From Actinomycetes bacterium (GTDB lineage Bacteria > Actinomycetota > Actinomycetes > Mycobacteriales > Mycobacteriaceae), in the NCBI GenBank assembly GCA_022601135.1, contig JAHZJB010000126.1, positions 1 to 64,000 on the forward strand: a stretch of DNA of 64,000 bases, given 5' to 3'. Of the stretch, positions 1 through 9,927 are shown piece by piece. The notes beneath the pieces were generated by a model. The model did no database searches. It saw nothing but the letters and a program-made list of their open reading frames with translations, and was not told where the DNA came from. How positions within the stretch are numbered: the stretch's first letter is position 1; every line of letters starts with the position of its first letter. The position numbers and the translations under genes were made by a program.

Positions 1-1443
<1,443 letters not shown>

Positions 1444-1456
1444 TCACCGTCCCGAC

Positions 1457-1483
1457 CTAGCACTCGCCGGTCGCGAGTGCCAA
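1457..1483. promoter_or_regulatory. CIRCE operator 1 (HrcA site) of groEL2
   Basis: Inverted repeat CTAGCACTC, a 9-base spacer, then GAGTGCCAA, matching the TTAGCACTC-N9-GAGTGCTAA consensus at 16 of 18 arm positions. It lies around and just downstream of the predicted groEL2 transcription start. Confidence 0.93.
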
Positions 1484-1488
1484 TGACA

Positions 1489-1517
1489 TTCTTAGCACTC
1501 GCCTAAGGAGAGTGCAA
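1489..1517 (-). promoter_or_regulatory. Probable groEL2 promoter
   Basis: Read on the minus strand, a -35 TTGCAC (1512-1517) is followed after 17 bp by a -10 TAAGAA(T) (1489-1494). Both elements overlap CIRCE 2. The predicted start near 1480 leaves an untranslated leader of about 140 nt before the ATG. Confidence 0.7.
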
Positions 1518-1518
1518 G
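1492..1518. promoter_or_regulatory. CIRCE operator 2 (HrcA site) of groEL2
   Basis: Perfect left arm TTAGCACTC, a 9-base spacer, then GAGTGCAAG. The right arm contains the predicted -35 element, so HrcA bound here would block RNA polymerase directly. It begins 35 bp from the start of the first CIRCE, placing both on roughly the same DNA face spacing of a little over three helical turns. Confidence 0.93.
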
Positions 1519-1621
1519 GTTGGCCCCCCGGGTCGACACGCGGCACCCGACGCGCCGAGCGCGGACGCCGGCACCGATCCCGCTGCCCTAGACTGCATTC
1601 CGGTCAGAGAGGAGTCATCGG

Positions 1622-3316
1622 GTGCGGGCTGACGCAGCGCCCAGCACCCGGGCGCTACGGGGCTGGCAACGACGGGCGCTGGTGAAGTATCTGGCCGACA
1701 AGCCGCGCGATTTCCTCGCGGTAGCGACCCCGGGATCCGGTAAGACGGCCTTTGCGCTGCGTGTCATCGCCGAACTCCTGGCCGAGGGCACCGTCGAGAC
1801 CGTCACCATCGTGGTGCCGACCGAACACCTCAAGATTCAATGGTCCAGAGCCGCCGCAAGACTCGGTATCGCGCTGGACCCCACGTTCTCCAATTCCAAT
1901 TCGCAGACGTCTTCCGACTACCACGGAGTCGTTGTCACCTACGCCCAGGTGGCCCACCACCCCACCCGACACCGGGTCCGCACCGAGAACCGCAAGACGC
2001 TGGTCGTCTTCGACGAGATTCACCACGGCGGGGACGCCAAGAGTTGGGGCGAGGCCATCCGCGAGGCTTTCGATGACGCAACGCGGCGGCTGTCGCTCAC
2101 CGGCACACCGTTCCGCAGCGACGACAGCGCGATCCCGTTCGTCACCTACGCGCCCGACCGAGACGGCCTGCTCTGTTCGCAGGCCAATCACACCTACGGA
2201 TACTCCGAAGCGCTCGCCGACGGAGTTGTTCGGCCGGTGATCTTCCTGGCCTACTCGAGCGAGTCCCGCTGGCGCGACAGCGCCGGCGAGGAACACGCCG
2301 CACGCCTGGGCGAGCCACTGACCGCCGAACAGACGGCCCGCGCCTGGAAGACGGCGCTCAACCCGGCCGGTGAGTGGATGCCCGCCGTGATCGCCGCGGC
2401 GGACATCCGGCTTCGTGGCCTCCGCGAACACATCCCCGACGCCGGTGGCATGATCATCGCCTCCGATCAGAAGGCGGCCCGCGCCTACGCCGAACTGCTG
2501 GGCAGCATTACCGGCGAGACGCCCACCGTGGTCCTCTCCGACGACACGGACGCCTCGGACCGCATCTCGGATTTCGCCGCCGGAACCTCACGCTGGCTGG
2601 TGGCTGTGCGCATGGTGTCCGAGGGAGTCGACGTACCCCGGCTGGCAGTCGGGGTGTATGCCACCAGCGCAGCGACGCCGTTGTTCTTCGCGCAGGCGAT
2701 CGGCCGGTTCGTGCGATCCCGGCGCCCCGGCGAATCCGCCAGCATTTTCCTGCCCTCGGTGCCCAACCTCCTGCTACTGGCCAGCGAGATGGAGGAGCAG
2801 CGCAACCACATCCTGGGCAAGCCGCACCGGGAGACGCTCGAGGATCCGCTGGACGCCGAACTCGCCGAGCAGCAGCGCGACCCACCCGGCGACGGGGACA
2901 ACGGGATCGAGTATCTGGGCGCCGACGCCGAACTCGACCAAGTGATCTTCGACGGCTCGTCGTTCGGCACCGCCACCCCAGCCGGCAGCGACGAAGAGGC
3001 CGACTTCCTCGGGATCCCCGGCCTCCTCGACCCGAATCAGATGCGCGAACTATTGCGGCGCAGGCAGGAAGAACAAATCACCAAACGCACGGCCAGCGGC
3101 GCCATACCGCGACCCTCGACCCATGGCCAACTGCGCGAGCTCCGCCGCGAGCTCAACACACTGGTATCGGTGGCCCATCACCGCACCGGCAAGCCGCACG
3201 GGTGGATCCACAACGAGCTACGGCGCATCTGTGGCGGTCCGCCAATCGCCGCGGCCACGACCGATCAGCTGCGCGAACGAATCGAGGCCGTCCGCGCTCT
3301 GGCGAGTTCGGCGTGA
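1622..3316 (+). CDS. Superfamily II DEAD/DEAH-type helicase
   Basis: Predicted cytoplasmic nucleic-acid-dependent ATPase of 564 residues. Visible motifs: a Q-like region LRGWQRRAL (12-20), Walker A ATPGSGKT (35-42), a Walker B DEIH (131-134), motif III SLTGTPF near 158, and motif VI IGRFVRSRRPG near 362, in the order expected of a RecA-like SF2 pair. The C-terminal 80 or so residues carry a charged segment and a putative DNA-binding tail around GKPHGWIHNELRRICGG. The GTG start at 1622 has an AGAGAGGAG ribosome site 8 nt upstream, and a TAGACT -10-like box lies near 1590. The gene stands alone. I cannot tell a repair role from RNA metabolism or defence. Confidence 0.88.
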   Translation: MRADAAPSTRALRGWQRRALVKYLADKPRDFLAVATPGSGKTAFALRVIAELLAEGTVETVTIVVPTEHLKIQWSRAAARLGIALDPTFSNSNSQTSSDYHGVVVTYAQVAHHPTRHRVRTENRKTLVVFDEIHHGGDAKSWGEAIREAFDDATRRLSLTGTPFRSDDSAIPFVTYAPDRDGLLCSQANHTYGYSEALADGVVRPVIFLAYSSESRWRDSAGEEHAARLGEPLTAEQTARAWKTALNPAGEWMPAVIAAADIRLRGLREHIPDAGGMIIASDQKAARAYAELLGSITGETPTVVLSDDTDASDRISDFAAGTSRWLVAVRMVSEGVDVPRLAVGVYATSAATPLFFAQAIGRFVRSRRPGESASIFLPSVPNLLLLASEMEEQRNHILGKPHRETLEDPLDAELAEQQRDPPGDGDNGIEYLGADAELDQVIFDGSSFGTATPAGSDEEADFLGIPGLLDPNQMRELLRRRQEEQITKRTASGAIPRPSTHGQLRELRRELNTLVSVAHHRTGKPHGWIHNELRRICGGPPIAAATTDQLRERIEAVRALASSA

Positions 3317-3349
3317 GGCCGTCGCTGAGCGCAGAAGACCATCCAGAAT

Positions 3350-4168
3350 TCACCGGAGGCCCAGGAGTTCGGGCAGATCGGCCACCGAGTCGATGACGTG
3401 GTTCGGTTGCATGGCGAATTCGTCTACGGCCCAACGGTCCAGCGTGTCCTGGCGGAACTTGCCGGTACGCACCAGCACCCCGGTCATACCGACCACTTGG
3501 GCGGCGATGACGTCGTTGTTGAGATCGTCGCCCACCATGTACATCTCGTCGGGATCCACGCCGAGCCGCCCCGCTGCCGACAGAAAACCCTCGGGCGCCG
3601 GCTTACCGACCGCGATCGCCCTGCGCCCCGAGGTCTGCTCCATTCCGATCAGGTACATGCCGGTGTCGATCCGCAAACCGTCGGAGGTGGTCCATGCAGT
3701 ACTGCGGTGCATAGCGACCACCGGCACCCCTTGGGTCATCCAGTCGTAGACCCACGACAACGTCAGGTGGCTGTAGGCCGGCCCGGCCCCACCGAGCAGC
3801 ACGACGTCGGGGGTCTCCGGTGCTCGCCGACCGGTGAATTCGCTGGAGTCGACGATGTCGATCCCGGGCATGTCTTCGGCGATCTGTCCGCTGTTGACCA
3901 GGAAGCAACGGGCATCCGGGTAATGCTTGCGGACGTAGTCGGCGGTCAGCACGGCCGCCGTGATCACCTCCTCGGCACCGACGTTCATGCCCGAACCGGT
4001 GAGCAGTTCGGCGATCTGGGCGCGGCTTCGAGTGGTCGTGTTGGTCAGGTAGGCGCAAGCGACCTGACTGTCGGCCAACGTGCGCAGGGTCTCGGCCGCA
4101 CCGGCGATCGGCTCCCATGAGGTCACCAACACGCCATCGATGTCGAAGAGCACCCCACCGATAGCCAT
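3350..4168 (-). CDS. HAD-superfamily (subclass IIA) phosphatase
   Basis: 272-residue cytoplasmic phosphohydrolase. The N-terminal motif I FDIDGVLV has the nucleophile Asp9 and acid/base Asp11. Motif II is LTNTTTRSR, and motif IV GDD at 213-215 followed by N-x-D binds Mg2+. The large cap between motifs II and III and the TNTT signature are typical of subclass IIA (NagD / LHPP-like) enzymes. The substrate is not evident; sugar phosphates, 4-nitrophenyl phosphate or phospho-amino acids are all possible. It converges on the helicase gene with 33 bp between stops and has no operon partner. Confidence 0.88.
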   Translation of the reverse strand: MAIGGVLFDIDGVLVTSWEPIAGAAETLRTLADSQVACAYLTNTTTRSRAQIAELLTGSGMNVGAEEVITAAVLTADYVRKHYPDARCFLVNSGQIAEDMPGIDIVDSSEFTGRRAPETPDVVLLGGAGPAYSHLTLSWVYDWMTQGVPVVAMHRSTAWTTSDGLRIDTGMYLIGMEQTSGRRAIAVGKPAPEGFLSAAGRLGVDPDEMYMVGDDLNNDVIAAQVVGMTGVLVRTGKFRQDTLDRWAVDEFAMQPNHVIDSVADLPELLGLR

Positions 4169-4228
4169 GGTGCGACAGTAAACCGACGCGGGGCTCGCGC
4201 AAGTCGGACCCGTCCGGCCTGGGTAAAG

Positions 4229-5683
4229 CTAGCCGCGGGCCCACCGGGTGGCACCCACCCACGGAGACGTGGTCGCCGCGATGGACCACGCGATGTCGGC
4301 GGGCACATCGACGATCTCGTAGCGCTTCAGCCCTGCCGCGGTGGCGGCGATCAGCGTGGCGACCCCGGCCCTGCGCTGCAGCAGCGTCTGCGACACGGTC
4401 CACCCGACGATGCCCGCGGCCAAAACGCAGTCACGGCGCCGCTGCAGGCTTCCCGCCCGGGCCACCAGCCAGCCGTCACCCACCCGATGACCGAGCGAAC
4501 GGGATCGATCGGCGGCCAGAAACATGCTGCCCAGCGTCACCATGGCCAGCACAGGCCACACCCAGACCGGCGCGCCGGCGAACGCGGTCAGGACCACCAG
4601 AGCGACGGCCACCACCGCGGGCAATGCCATCGCCCTGTTCCAGCGCCGGCGGGTCGCCACTGGTCCATGCGGCGTCAACGCGCCGGTGACCGCGCCCGGC
4701 TCGGCGATGAGATCGGCCAGTACCGACTCCGCCGTGCGCCGTGGGCAGGGCGGCAACAGCTGCGACGCCTCCCCCGCACCGGCGACACCGGTCATCACGG
4801 CATCCAGACGTGCGCCACCGAACATCCGCACCAACAGCGGTTCCCGCAGCGAGCCACCCCGCAACCGGCGCATATCGAAGGTGTGCTCGCGCACGCGGAG
4901 CAGACCATGGGACAGATGCAGAAGGTCGGCGTCCCGCCGCAACTCCAGGTTGGCGTAGCTCAGAAGTGACTGCGCCACCGACACCAGCACCGAGGCAATC
5001 AGCACGATCGACACACCGGCCAGCACGACTCCATCGCCCAAGCTCTGGAAGAGCGAATTACCCGCGCGGGCAACACCGGTATCCCGAAGGGCTGTGAAGA
5101 CCCCCGTCTCGTAGACGACGCCGAACGTCGCCGCGACCATCACCAAGCCGGTGAACGTCAACGGGCTGTAGCGCAGCCACGACGGTTGCCAGCGGGCCAG
5201 CACCCGGCCCGGCGGCCCCGCGGGATCGGGCGGCGTCAGCGATTCGGCCAACAGGGTCGCCCGCAAGGCCGGCACCTCGCGGGCGGGCACGGCGTCGAGG
5301 GAAAACGAGATGTCGCCGGCGGTCTGCTGCCCGGTACTCACCCTGAGCACCGTCAGACCGAGCGCCCGGTGCAGCAACCGCGCGTCGGTGGACACCGAAC
5401 GTATCCGATTGCGTGGCACCGAGAGGACCTTGCGCTGCAACAGCCCCGTGCGCAGCTGCACCTCGTCCGGACCGATGCGGTAGGTAGTGGTGAACCACCG
5501 GGCCAGTCCGAAGCCCACGATGAGGCTCACTCCGATCAAAGCCCAGACCGGGTTGCCGGTCGCGGACCCGAGCAGCACCGAACCGAGAAGTACCGGAAGC
5601 TGGCGGAGCACCTCGTGCACCGGGTGTACGAGCAGCATGCGCGGGCTCAGGCGCAGCCAATCCGGCCCGCGGGCCCGGGTCAC
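4229..5683 (-). CDS. Membrane protein with repeated bacterial PH (bPH2, YdbT-like) domains
   Basis: 484-residue integral membrane protein with pairs of hydrophobic helices alternating with soluble modules. A YRIGPDEVQLRTGLLQR segment near residues 68-84 followed by a VPRNRIRSV strand is the typical start of a bPH2 module; a related pattern (LELRRDADLLHLSHGLL) recurs in mid-protein, so at least two modules are likely. Start chosen: GTG at 5683, whose GTGA overlaps the stop of the upstream partner by 4 bp, a sign of translational coupling. A longer in-frame reading to 6112 is only the antisense-like shadow over the partner gene. Function is unknown; the pair resembles Bacillus YdbS-YdbT. Confidence 0.82.
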   Translation of the reverse strand: MTRARGPDWLRLSPRMLLVHPVHEVLRQLPVLLGSVLLGSATGNPVWALIGVSLIVGFGLARWFTTTYRIGPDEVQLRTGLLQRKVLSVPRNRIRSVSTDARLLHRALGLTVLRVSTGQQTAGDISFSLDAVPAREVPALRATLLAESLTPPDPAGPPGRVLARWQPSWLRYSPLTFTGLVMVAATFGVVYETGVFTALRDTGVARAGNSLFQSLGDGVVLAGVSIVLIASVLVSVAQSLLSYANLELRRDADLLHLSHGLLRVREHTFDMRRLRGGSLREPLLVRMFGGARLDAVMTGVAGAGEASQLLPPCPRRTAESVLADLIAEPGAVTGALTPHGPVATRRRWNRAMALPAVVAVALVVLTAFAGAPVWVWPVLAMVTLGSMFLAADRSRSLGHRVGDGWLVARAGSLQRRRDCVLAAGIVGWTVSQTLLQRRAGVATLIAATAAGLKRYEIVDVPADIAWSIAATTSPWVGATRWARG

Positions 5684-6162
5684 GTCGCATCCTCGGCGCC
5701 GAGTGCGGCGATGTCGGTGAGCTGACCGACCACATCGTCGGCGACGTCGGTGTCCAGCGCGACGATACGCACCGCACCGGCTGACGAGGCAGTCGTCACC
5801 GTCACGTTGGACAACCCGAACACCCGATCCAGCGGACCCCGGAAGGTATCGACCGTCTGCACCCGCGAGATCGGGGCGATCCGCCGCTCCTGAACCAGCC
5901 AGCCCGATCGGGTGTACACCGCGGTAGCGTCCAGATCCCACCGGTGAACGCGGTATCGCCACAGCGGAACAACGACGACGAACACCACGATGCCGAGCAC
6001 AGTTCCGGCCGCAGCCAGCGCGTGCAGCCAGATCATGCGGCGGTCCACCGCGAACCACACCGCCTGCACCACCACCACGAACAACCACGGAATCGCCGCC
6101 CCGATCGCCCACACCATCGGGGCCTTGCGGCTTGGCCGATGTGCCGGCTCACCCATTTCCAT
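5680..6162 (-). CDS. Membrane protein with one bacterial PH (bPH2, YdbS-like) domain
   Basis: 160 residues: two transmembrane helices (about 16-37 and 46-66) followed by one bPH2 module beginning YRVHRWDLDATAVYTRSGWL. The run RISRVQTVDTFRGPLDRVFGLSNV-like in its centre (IAPISRVQTVDTFRGP) is the family signature. It is the first gene of a two-gene unit, and its stop overlaps the start of the larger bPH2 protein by 4 bp. The two probably act together at the membrane. An alternative ATG two codons in is equally possible. Confidence 0.82.
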   Translation of the reverse strand: MEMGEPAHRPSRKAPMVWAIGAAIPWLFVVVVQAVWFAVDRRMIWLHALAAAGTVLGIVVFVVVVPLWRYRVHRWDLDATAVYTRSGWLVQERRIAPISRVQTVDTFRGPLDRVFGLSNVTVTTASSAGAVRIVALDTDVADDVVGQLTDIAALGAEDAT

Positions 6163-6191
6163 GTGTCGAGCATGGCGTATTCGCGCCGAAG

Positions 6192-6197
6192 TATGTT
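6192..6197 (+). promoter_or_regulatory. -10 box TATGTT of the SDR gene (leaderless candidate)
   Basis: TANNNT hexamer ending exactly 6 nt before the ATG at 6204. Transcription would begin at or next to the start codon, and no ribosome site is visible. Confidence 0.5.
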
Positions 6198-6203
6198 GAA
6201 CTC

Positions 6204-7121
6204 ATGAGCGGCAAATGGACCACCGCGGACATACCCGATCAGACCGGTCGGGTGGCAATCGTCACCGGCGGCAACTCCGGTATCGGTTACGAGTCCGCCG
6301 CGGTGCTGGCGGGCAAAGGCGCCCACGTCGTCCTTGCGGTGCGCGACCCGGACAGGGGCAGGGAGGCGGCCCGCCGCATCGAGCAGGCGCATCCGGGGGC
6401 CGGCGCCTCGATACAGCAACTCGATCTGACGTCCCTGGACAGCATCCGCGCCGCCGCTGACGACCTGCGCGCCGTCTACCCGCAGATCGACCTGTTGATC
6501 AACAACGCCGGGGTGATGTACCCGCCGAAACAGAACACTGTCGATGGCTTCGAATTACAGTTTGGCACAAATCATCTCGGGCATTTCGCATTAACCGGCC
6601 TGCTGCTCGACCACCTGCTTCCAGTCGAGGGGTCACGCGTGGTGACCGTCGCCAGCATCGCCCATGACATCCAGGGCGACATTCACTTCGACGATCTGCA
6701 GTGGGATCGGAGCTACAACCGCGTCGCCGCCTACGGCCAGTCCAAGCTGGCAAACCTCATGTTCACCTATGAACTGCAGCGCCGGCTCGCCCAAAAAGGG
6801 GCATCGACCATTGCTGTCGCCGCGCACCCCGGCATCTCCAACACCGAGCTGATGCGCCATATCCCCGGTTCCGGGCTGCCCGGCTTCAAGCAGCTCACCG
6901 GGCTGCTCACCAACAGCCCGCCCATCGGCGCGCTGGGAACGCTGCGGGCTGCAACCGATCCAGCGGTGCGGGGCGGTCAGTACTACGGTCCCGCCGGCTT
7001 CCGCGAATTGGTCGGCCATCCGGTCCTGGTGCGGTCCAAGGGCAAATCCCACGACGTCGCGGTGCAGCAGCGGTTGTGGTCGACGTCCGAGGAGTTGACC
7101 GGTGTGAGGTTCTGCGTGTGA
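6204..7121 (+). CDS. Short-chain dehydrogenase/reductase
   Basis: 305-residue NAD(P)-dependent oxidoreductase of the retinol-dehydrogenase-like SDR group. Cofactor motif TGGNSGIG is at 21-28, then an INNAG motif, and the catalytic YGQSK has Tyr177 and Lys181. From memory it corresponds to M. tuberculosis Rv0439c. The ATG at 6204 was chosen over an upstream in-frame ATG (6132) because the longer form would overlap the divergent PH-domain gene and a TANNNT box sits just before 6204. It opens a chain of overlapping genes running through moeA, psd, pssA and cpa. The substrate is unknown. Confidence 0.9.
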   Translation: MSGKWTTADIPDQTGRVAIVTGGNSGIGYESAAVLAGKGAHVVLAVRDPDRGREAARRIEQAHPGAGASIQQLDLTSLDSIRAAADDLRAVYPQIDLLINNAGVMYPPKQNTVDGFELQFGTNHLGHFALTGLLLDHLLPVEGSRVVTVASIAHDIQGDIHFDDLQWDRSYNRVAAYGQSKLANLMFTYELQRRLAQKGASTIAVAAHPGISNTELMRHIPGSGLPGFKQLTGLLTNSPPIGALGTLRAATDPAVRGGQYYGPAGFRELVGHPVLVRSKGKSHDVAVQQRLWSTSEELTGVRFCV

Positions 7122-8338
7122 TGCGCTCCGTCGATGAGCATCGGCGGGTTGTCGCCGGGCTGATCTCCGCGCGACGGCCCGTCACGCTGCCGGTCAGTCA
7201 CAGCACCGCAGCTCTGGGATTGGTTCTCGCCCAGGACGTGGTCGCTCCGTTGTCCCTGCCCGGCTTCGACAACTCGGCGATGGACGGATACGCCGTCCTC
7301 GTTGAGGACATCGCGACCGCGTCTGCGGACACCCCCGCGCGCCTTCCCGTCACCGAAGACATCCCCGCGGGCCGCACGGACATACCGACGATCACCGCGG
7401 GTACCGCGCACCGAATCATGACCGGTGCACCCCTGCCCGCCGGTGCTACGGCGGTGGTGCCGGTAGAGGCCACCGACGGCGCGACCGACACCGTCACGAT
7501 TCGGATCTCCGCCCGGCCGGGCCAGCACATCCGCCGCGCGGGTGAGGACGTCACTGCGGGGACCACCGTGCTTCGGGCCGGTACCGTGATCACACCTGCC
7601 GCGCTGGGCCTTACGGCCGCGCTCGGCTTGCGTGAACTGACGGTGGTGCCGCGTCAGCGGGTGCTGGTGATGTCGACCGGAACCGAGTTGGTAGCACCGG
7701 GCACGCCGCTGCGGCCGGGCCAGATCTATGAGTCCAATGCGGTGATGCTGGCGGCCGCGGTGCGCGATGCCGGCGCCGAGGTAGTGGCGGCGCCGACGAC
7801 CAGTGACGACGTCGATACGTTCCATGAGACATTGCGCCGCCATCTGCCCGATACCGACCTGGTCATCACCACCGGCGGTGTCAGCGCCGGTGCGTACGAG
7901 GTAGTCAAAGATGCCCTGGGGCACCTTTCTGACGGTCGAGTCCAGTTCGTCAAGGTCGCGATGCAGCCCGGCATGCCGCAGGGCGCTGGAATCCTGGATG
8001 ACGCTGCCGGGACGCCCATCGTCACGCTGCCGGGCAATCCGGTCAGCGCACTGGTGTCCTTCGAGGTGTTCATCCGTCCCCCGCTACGCGCCGCCATGGG
8101 CCTGCCCGACCCCGACCGGCCGCGACGCACCGCCGTGCTGACCGAACGCCTGACCTCACCCCGCGGGAAACGACAGTTTCGGCGCGGCGTTCTGGAATCC
8201 GACACGGTGACCAGCTACGGGCCACCGGCGTCGCACCATCTTCGCTGGCTGGCCTCGGCGAACTGTCTGCTTGAACTCGACGAGGACACCGACGAGGTAG
8301 CCGCCGGGGAGCGGGTTCAGCTATGGGACCTCCGCTAG
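7121..8338 (+). CDS. moeA: Molybdopterin molybdenumtransferase MoeA
   Basis: 405 residues, the usual MoeA length. It inserts molybdate into adenylated molybdopterin to form the active cofactor. Visible motifs: DNSAMDGYAV at 50-59, MSTGTELV from 184, ITTGGVSAGAYE in the MoCF-binding fold, and LPGNPVSALVSF near the start of domain IV. The ATG at 7121 shares its A with the TGA of the SDR gene (TGATG), so translation is probably coupled. Mycobacteria usually have two moeA copies, and this position matches moeA2. Confidence 0.95.
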   Translation: MRSVDEHRRVVAGLISARRPVTLPVSHSTAALGLVLAQDVVAPLSLPGFDNSAMDGYAVLVEDIATASADTPARLPVTEDIPAGRTDIPTITAGTAHRIMTGAPLPAGATAVVPVEATDGATDTVTIRISARPGQHIRRAGEDVTAGTTVLRAGTVITPAALGLTAALGLRELTVVPRQRVLVMSTGTELVAPGTPLRPGQIYESNAVMLAAAVRDAGAEVVAAPTTSDDVDTFHETLRRHLPDTDLVITTGGVSAGAYEVVKDALGHLSDGRVQFVKVAMQPGMPQGAGILDDAAGTPIVTLPGNPVSALVSFEVFIRPPLRAAMGLPDPDRPRRTAVLTERLTSPRGKRQFRRGVLESDTVTSYGPPASHHLRWLASANCLLELDEDTDEVAAGERVQLWDLR

Positions 8339-8352
8339 CGGGGCCTCACCCG

Positions 8353-8358
8353 TAGAAT
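8353..8358 (+). promoter_or_regulatory. -10 box TAGAAT before psd
   Basis: Good -10 hexamer 9 nt before the psd ATG (8368). It suggests psd has its own start, nearly leaderless, besides read-through from moeA. Confidence 0.45.
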
Positions 8359-8367
8359 CGCTGCACG

Positions 8368-9066
8368 ATGGCCAGACGCCCCGACCTCAGGACAGGCCCA
8401 GCGCGGCTGCTGGCGCTGATTCGTTCTTCCGTTCCACCGATGCACCCCGCCGGTCTGCCGTTCGTCGGCGCGAGCCTGGCGATCGCACTTGCGGGGCACC
8501 GGAACCGCCGGCTGCGCCGCATCGCGCTCGCCTCCGCGGCGGCCAACGCCGCGTTCTTCCGCCATCCGACTCGCACACCACCGACCCGACCGGGGCTGGC
8601 CGTCGCCCCGGCTGATGGACTCATCTGCCTGGTCGACGAGGAGATACCACCGAGTGAACTCGGCCTTGCCGCAACGCCGTTGCCGCGCATCAGCATTTTC
8701 TTGTCCCTCCTCGACGCCCACGTCCAACGGGCACCGCTCGGTGGCGAAGTCGTCGCCGTGATCCACCGGCCCGGGTTGTTTCTCTCCGCCGACCTGGCTG
8801 CTGCCAGCACGGACAACGAGCGCAACAGCATCCTCATCCGGTCCTCCACAGGGGCCGAGGTCGTCGCAGTACAGATCGCGGGCCTGCTCGCCCGCCGAAT
8901 CGTCTGCACGGTGCATCCTGGCGACCAGATCGGGATCGGCGACACCTACGGGCTGATCCGCTACGGCTCGCGGCTGGACACCTATCTGCCGGTCGGATCC
9001 AGGATCCTGGTCGAAGTCGGCCAGCGTGCGCTGGGCGGCGAGACGGTATTGGCGGAGCTGCCATGA
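8368..9066 (+). CDS. psd: Phosphatidylserine decarboxylase proenzyme
   Basis: Converts phosphatidylserine to phosphatidylethanolamine at the membrane. 232 residues, the length of the short bacterial PSD-A class. The self-cleavage motif RYGSRLD has Gly200-Ser201; Ser201 would become the pyruvoyl group of the alpha chain. A hydrophobic N-terminal stretch (about 21-50) would anchor the beta chain. The last 4 bases overlap the start of pssA (ATGA), so the two successive steps of phosphatidylethanolamine synthesis are coupled, though in the order decarboxylase then synthase. Confidence 0.96.
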   Translation: MARRPDLRTGPARLLALIRSSVPPMHPAGLPFVGASLAIALAGHRNRRLRRIALASAAANAAFFRHPTRTPPTRPGLAVAPADGLICLVDEEIPPSELGLAATPLPRISIFLSLLDAHVQRAPLGGEVVAVIHRPGLFLSADLAAASTDNERNSILIRSSTGAEVVAVQIAGLLARRIVCTVHPGDQIGIGDTYGLIRYGSRLDTYLPVGSRILVEVGQRALGGETVLAELP

Positions 9067-9926
9067 TCAAGCCCCGTAGGCCCCGCATCAAAGGCCCCGT
9101 CATGAGCGTGCGAATCCTGCCCAGCGCGATGACGGTGGCCGCGATCTGTTTCGGGCTCAGCTCGGTCAAGTTCGCACTGGAGGGCCGTGCTACCGAGGCG
9201 ATGGCTTTTCTGGCGATCGCTGCCATCCTCGACGCCCTCGACGGACGCGTTGCCCGGGCACTGAACGTTTCCTCGCGCATGGGCGCAGAGATCGACTCAC
9301 TCGCCGACGCGGTGAACTTCGGTGTCGCACCGGCGTTCATCGTGTACGGGACGCTGCTGTCGGACTCACGGATCGGCTGGATCGTGGTGCTGCTCTACGC
9401 CGTGTGTATCGTGCTGCGACTGGCGCGCTTCAACGCCATGGCCAGCATCGACAAGCCCGACTACGAGAAGAAGTACTTCGTCGGCATGCCCGCCCCCGCC
9501 GGCGCCATCGGGGCGATCGGACCGCTGGCCGCCAAAATGCAGTTCGGCGACGGCTGGTGGACCTCGGAGCCCGCGGTCGTGATTTGGATGATCAGCATCT
9601 CACTGTTGGTGGTCAGCACCCTCCCGATGCGCAAGATCCACACCTTCTCCGTACCGCCTGCGATGGTCGCGCCGCTACTGGCGCTGCTGGCGATCGGCGT
9701 GGCCGCCGCGATTCTGTACGGCTACCTGGTGATCCTGGTGATCATCGTGGCCTACGTCGTCCACATCCCGTTCGCCATTCGCACCCGACGGTTCCTGGCC
9801 GCGCACCCGGAGGTGTGGGATGACAAGCCACGACAGCAACGCGCCGCGCGACGGGCTATCCGTCGGGCCCAGCCCCATCGCCGGTCGATGATGCGACTCG
9901 GCCTGCGCAAACCGCCGCGGAACTGA
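9063..9926 (+). CDS. pssA: CDP-diacylglycerol-serine O-phosphatidyltransferase
   Basis: Integral membrane enzyme that makes phosphatidylserine from CDP-diacylglycerol and serine. 287 residues with about 6-8 membrane helices. The CDP-alcohol phosphotransferase motif is complete: D57-x2-D60-G61-x2-A64-R65-x8-G74-x3-D78-x3-D82, holding the two metal ions. The C-terminus is Arg/His rich. The ATG at 9063 overlaps the psd stop by 4 bp, and the following AAA ATPase gene starts 1 bp after its stop. Confidence 0.96.
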   Translation: MIKPRRPRIKGPVMSVRILPSAMTVAAICFGLSSVKFALEGRATEAMAFLAIAAILDALDGRVARALNVSSRMGAEIDSLADAVNFGVAPAFIVYGTLLSDSRIGWIVVLLYAVCIVLRLARFNAMASIDKPDYEKKYFVGMPAPAGAIGAIGPLAAKMQFGDGWWTSEPAVVIWMISISLLVVSTLPMRKIHTFSVPPAMVAPLLALLAIGVAAAILYGYLVILVIIVAYVVHIPFAIRTRRFLAAHPEVWDDKPRQQRAARRAIRRAQPHRRSMMRLGLRKPPRN

Positions 9927-9927
9927 C

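Noticed and set aside
5684..6112. N-terminal extension of the larger PH-domain gene (to 627 residues)
   Set aside because: The added part is Arg/Gly-rich shadow sequence of the partner gene in another frame; the GTG at 5683 with GTGA overlap is better.
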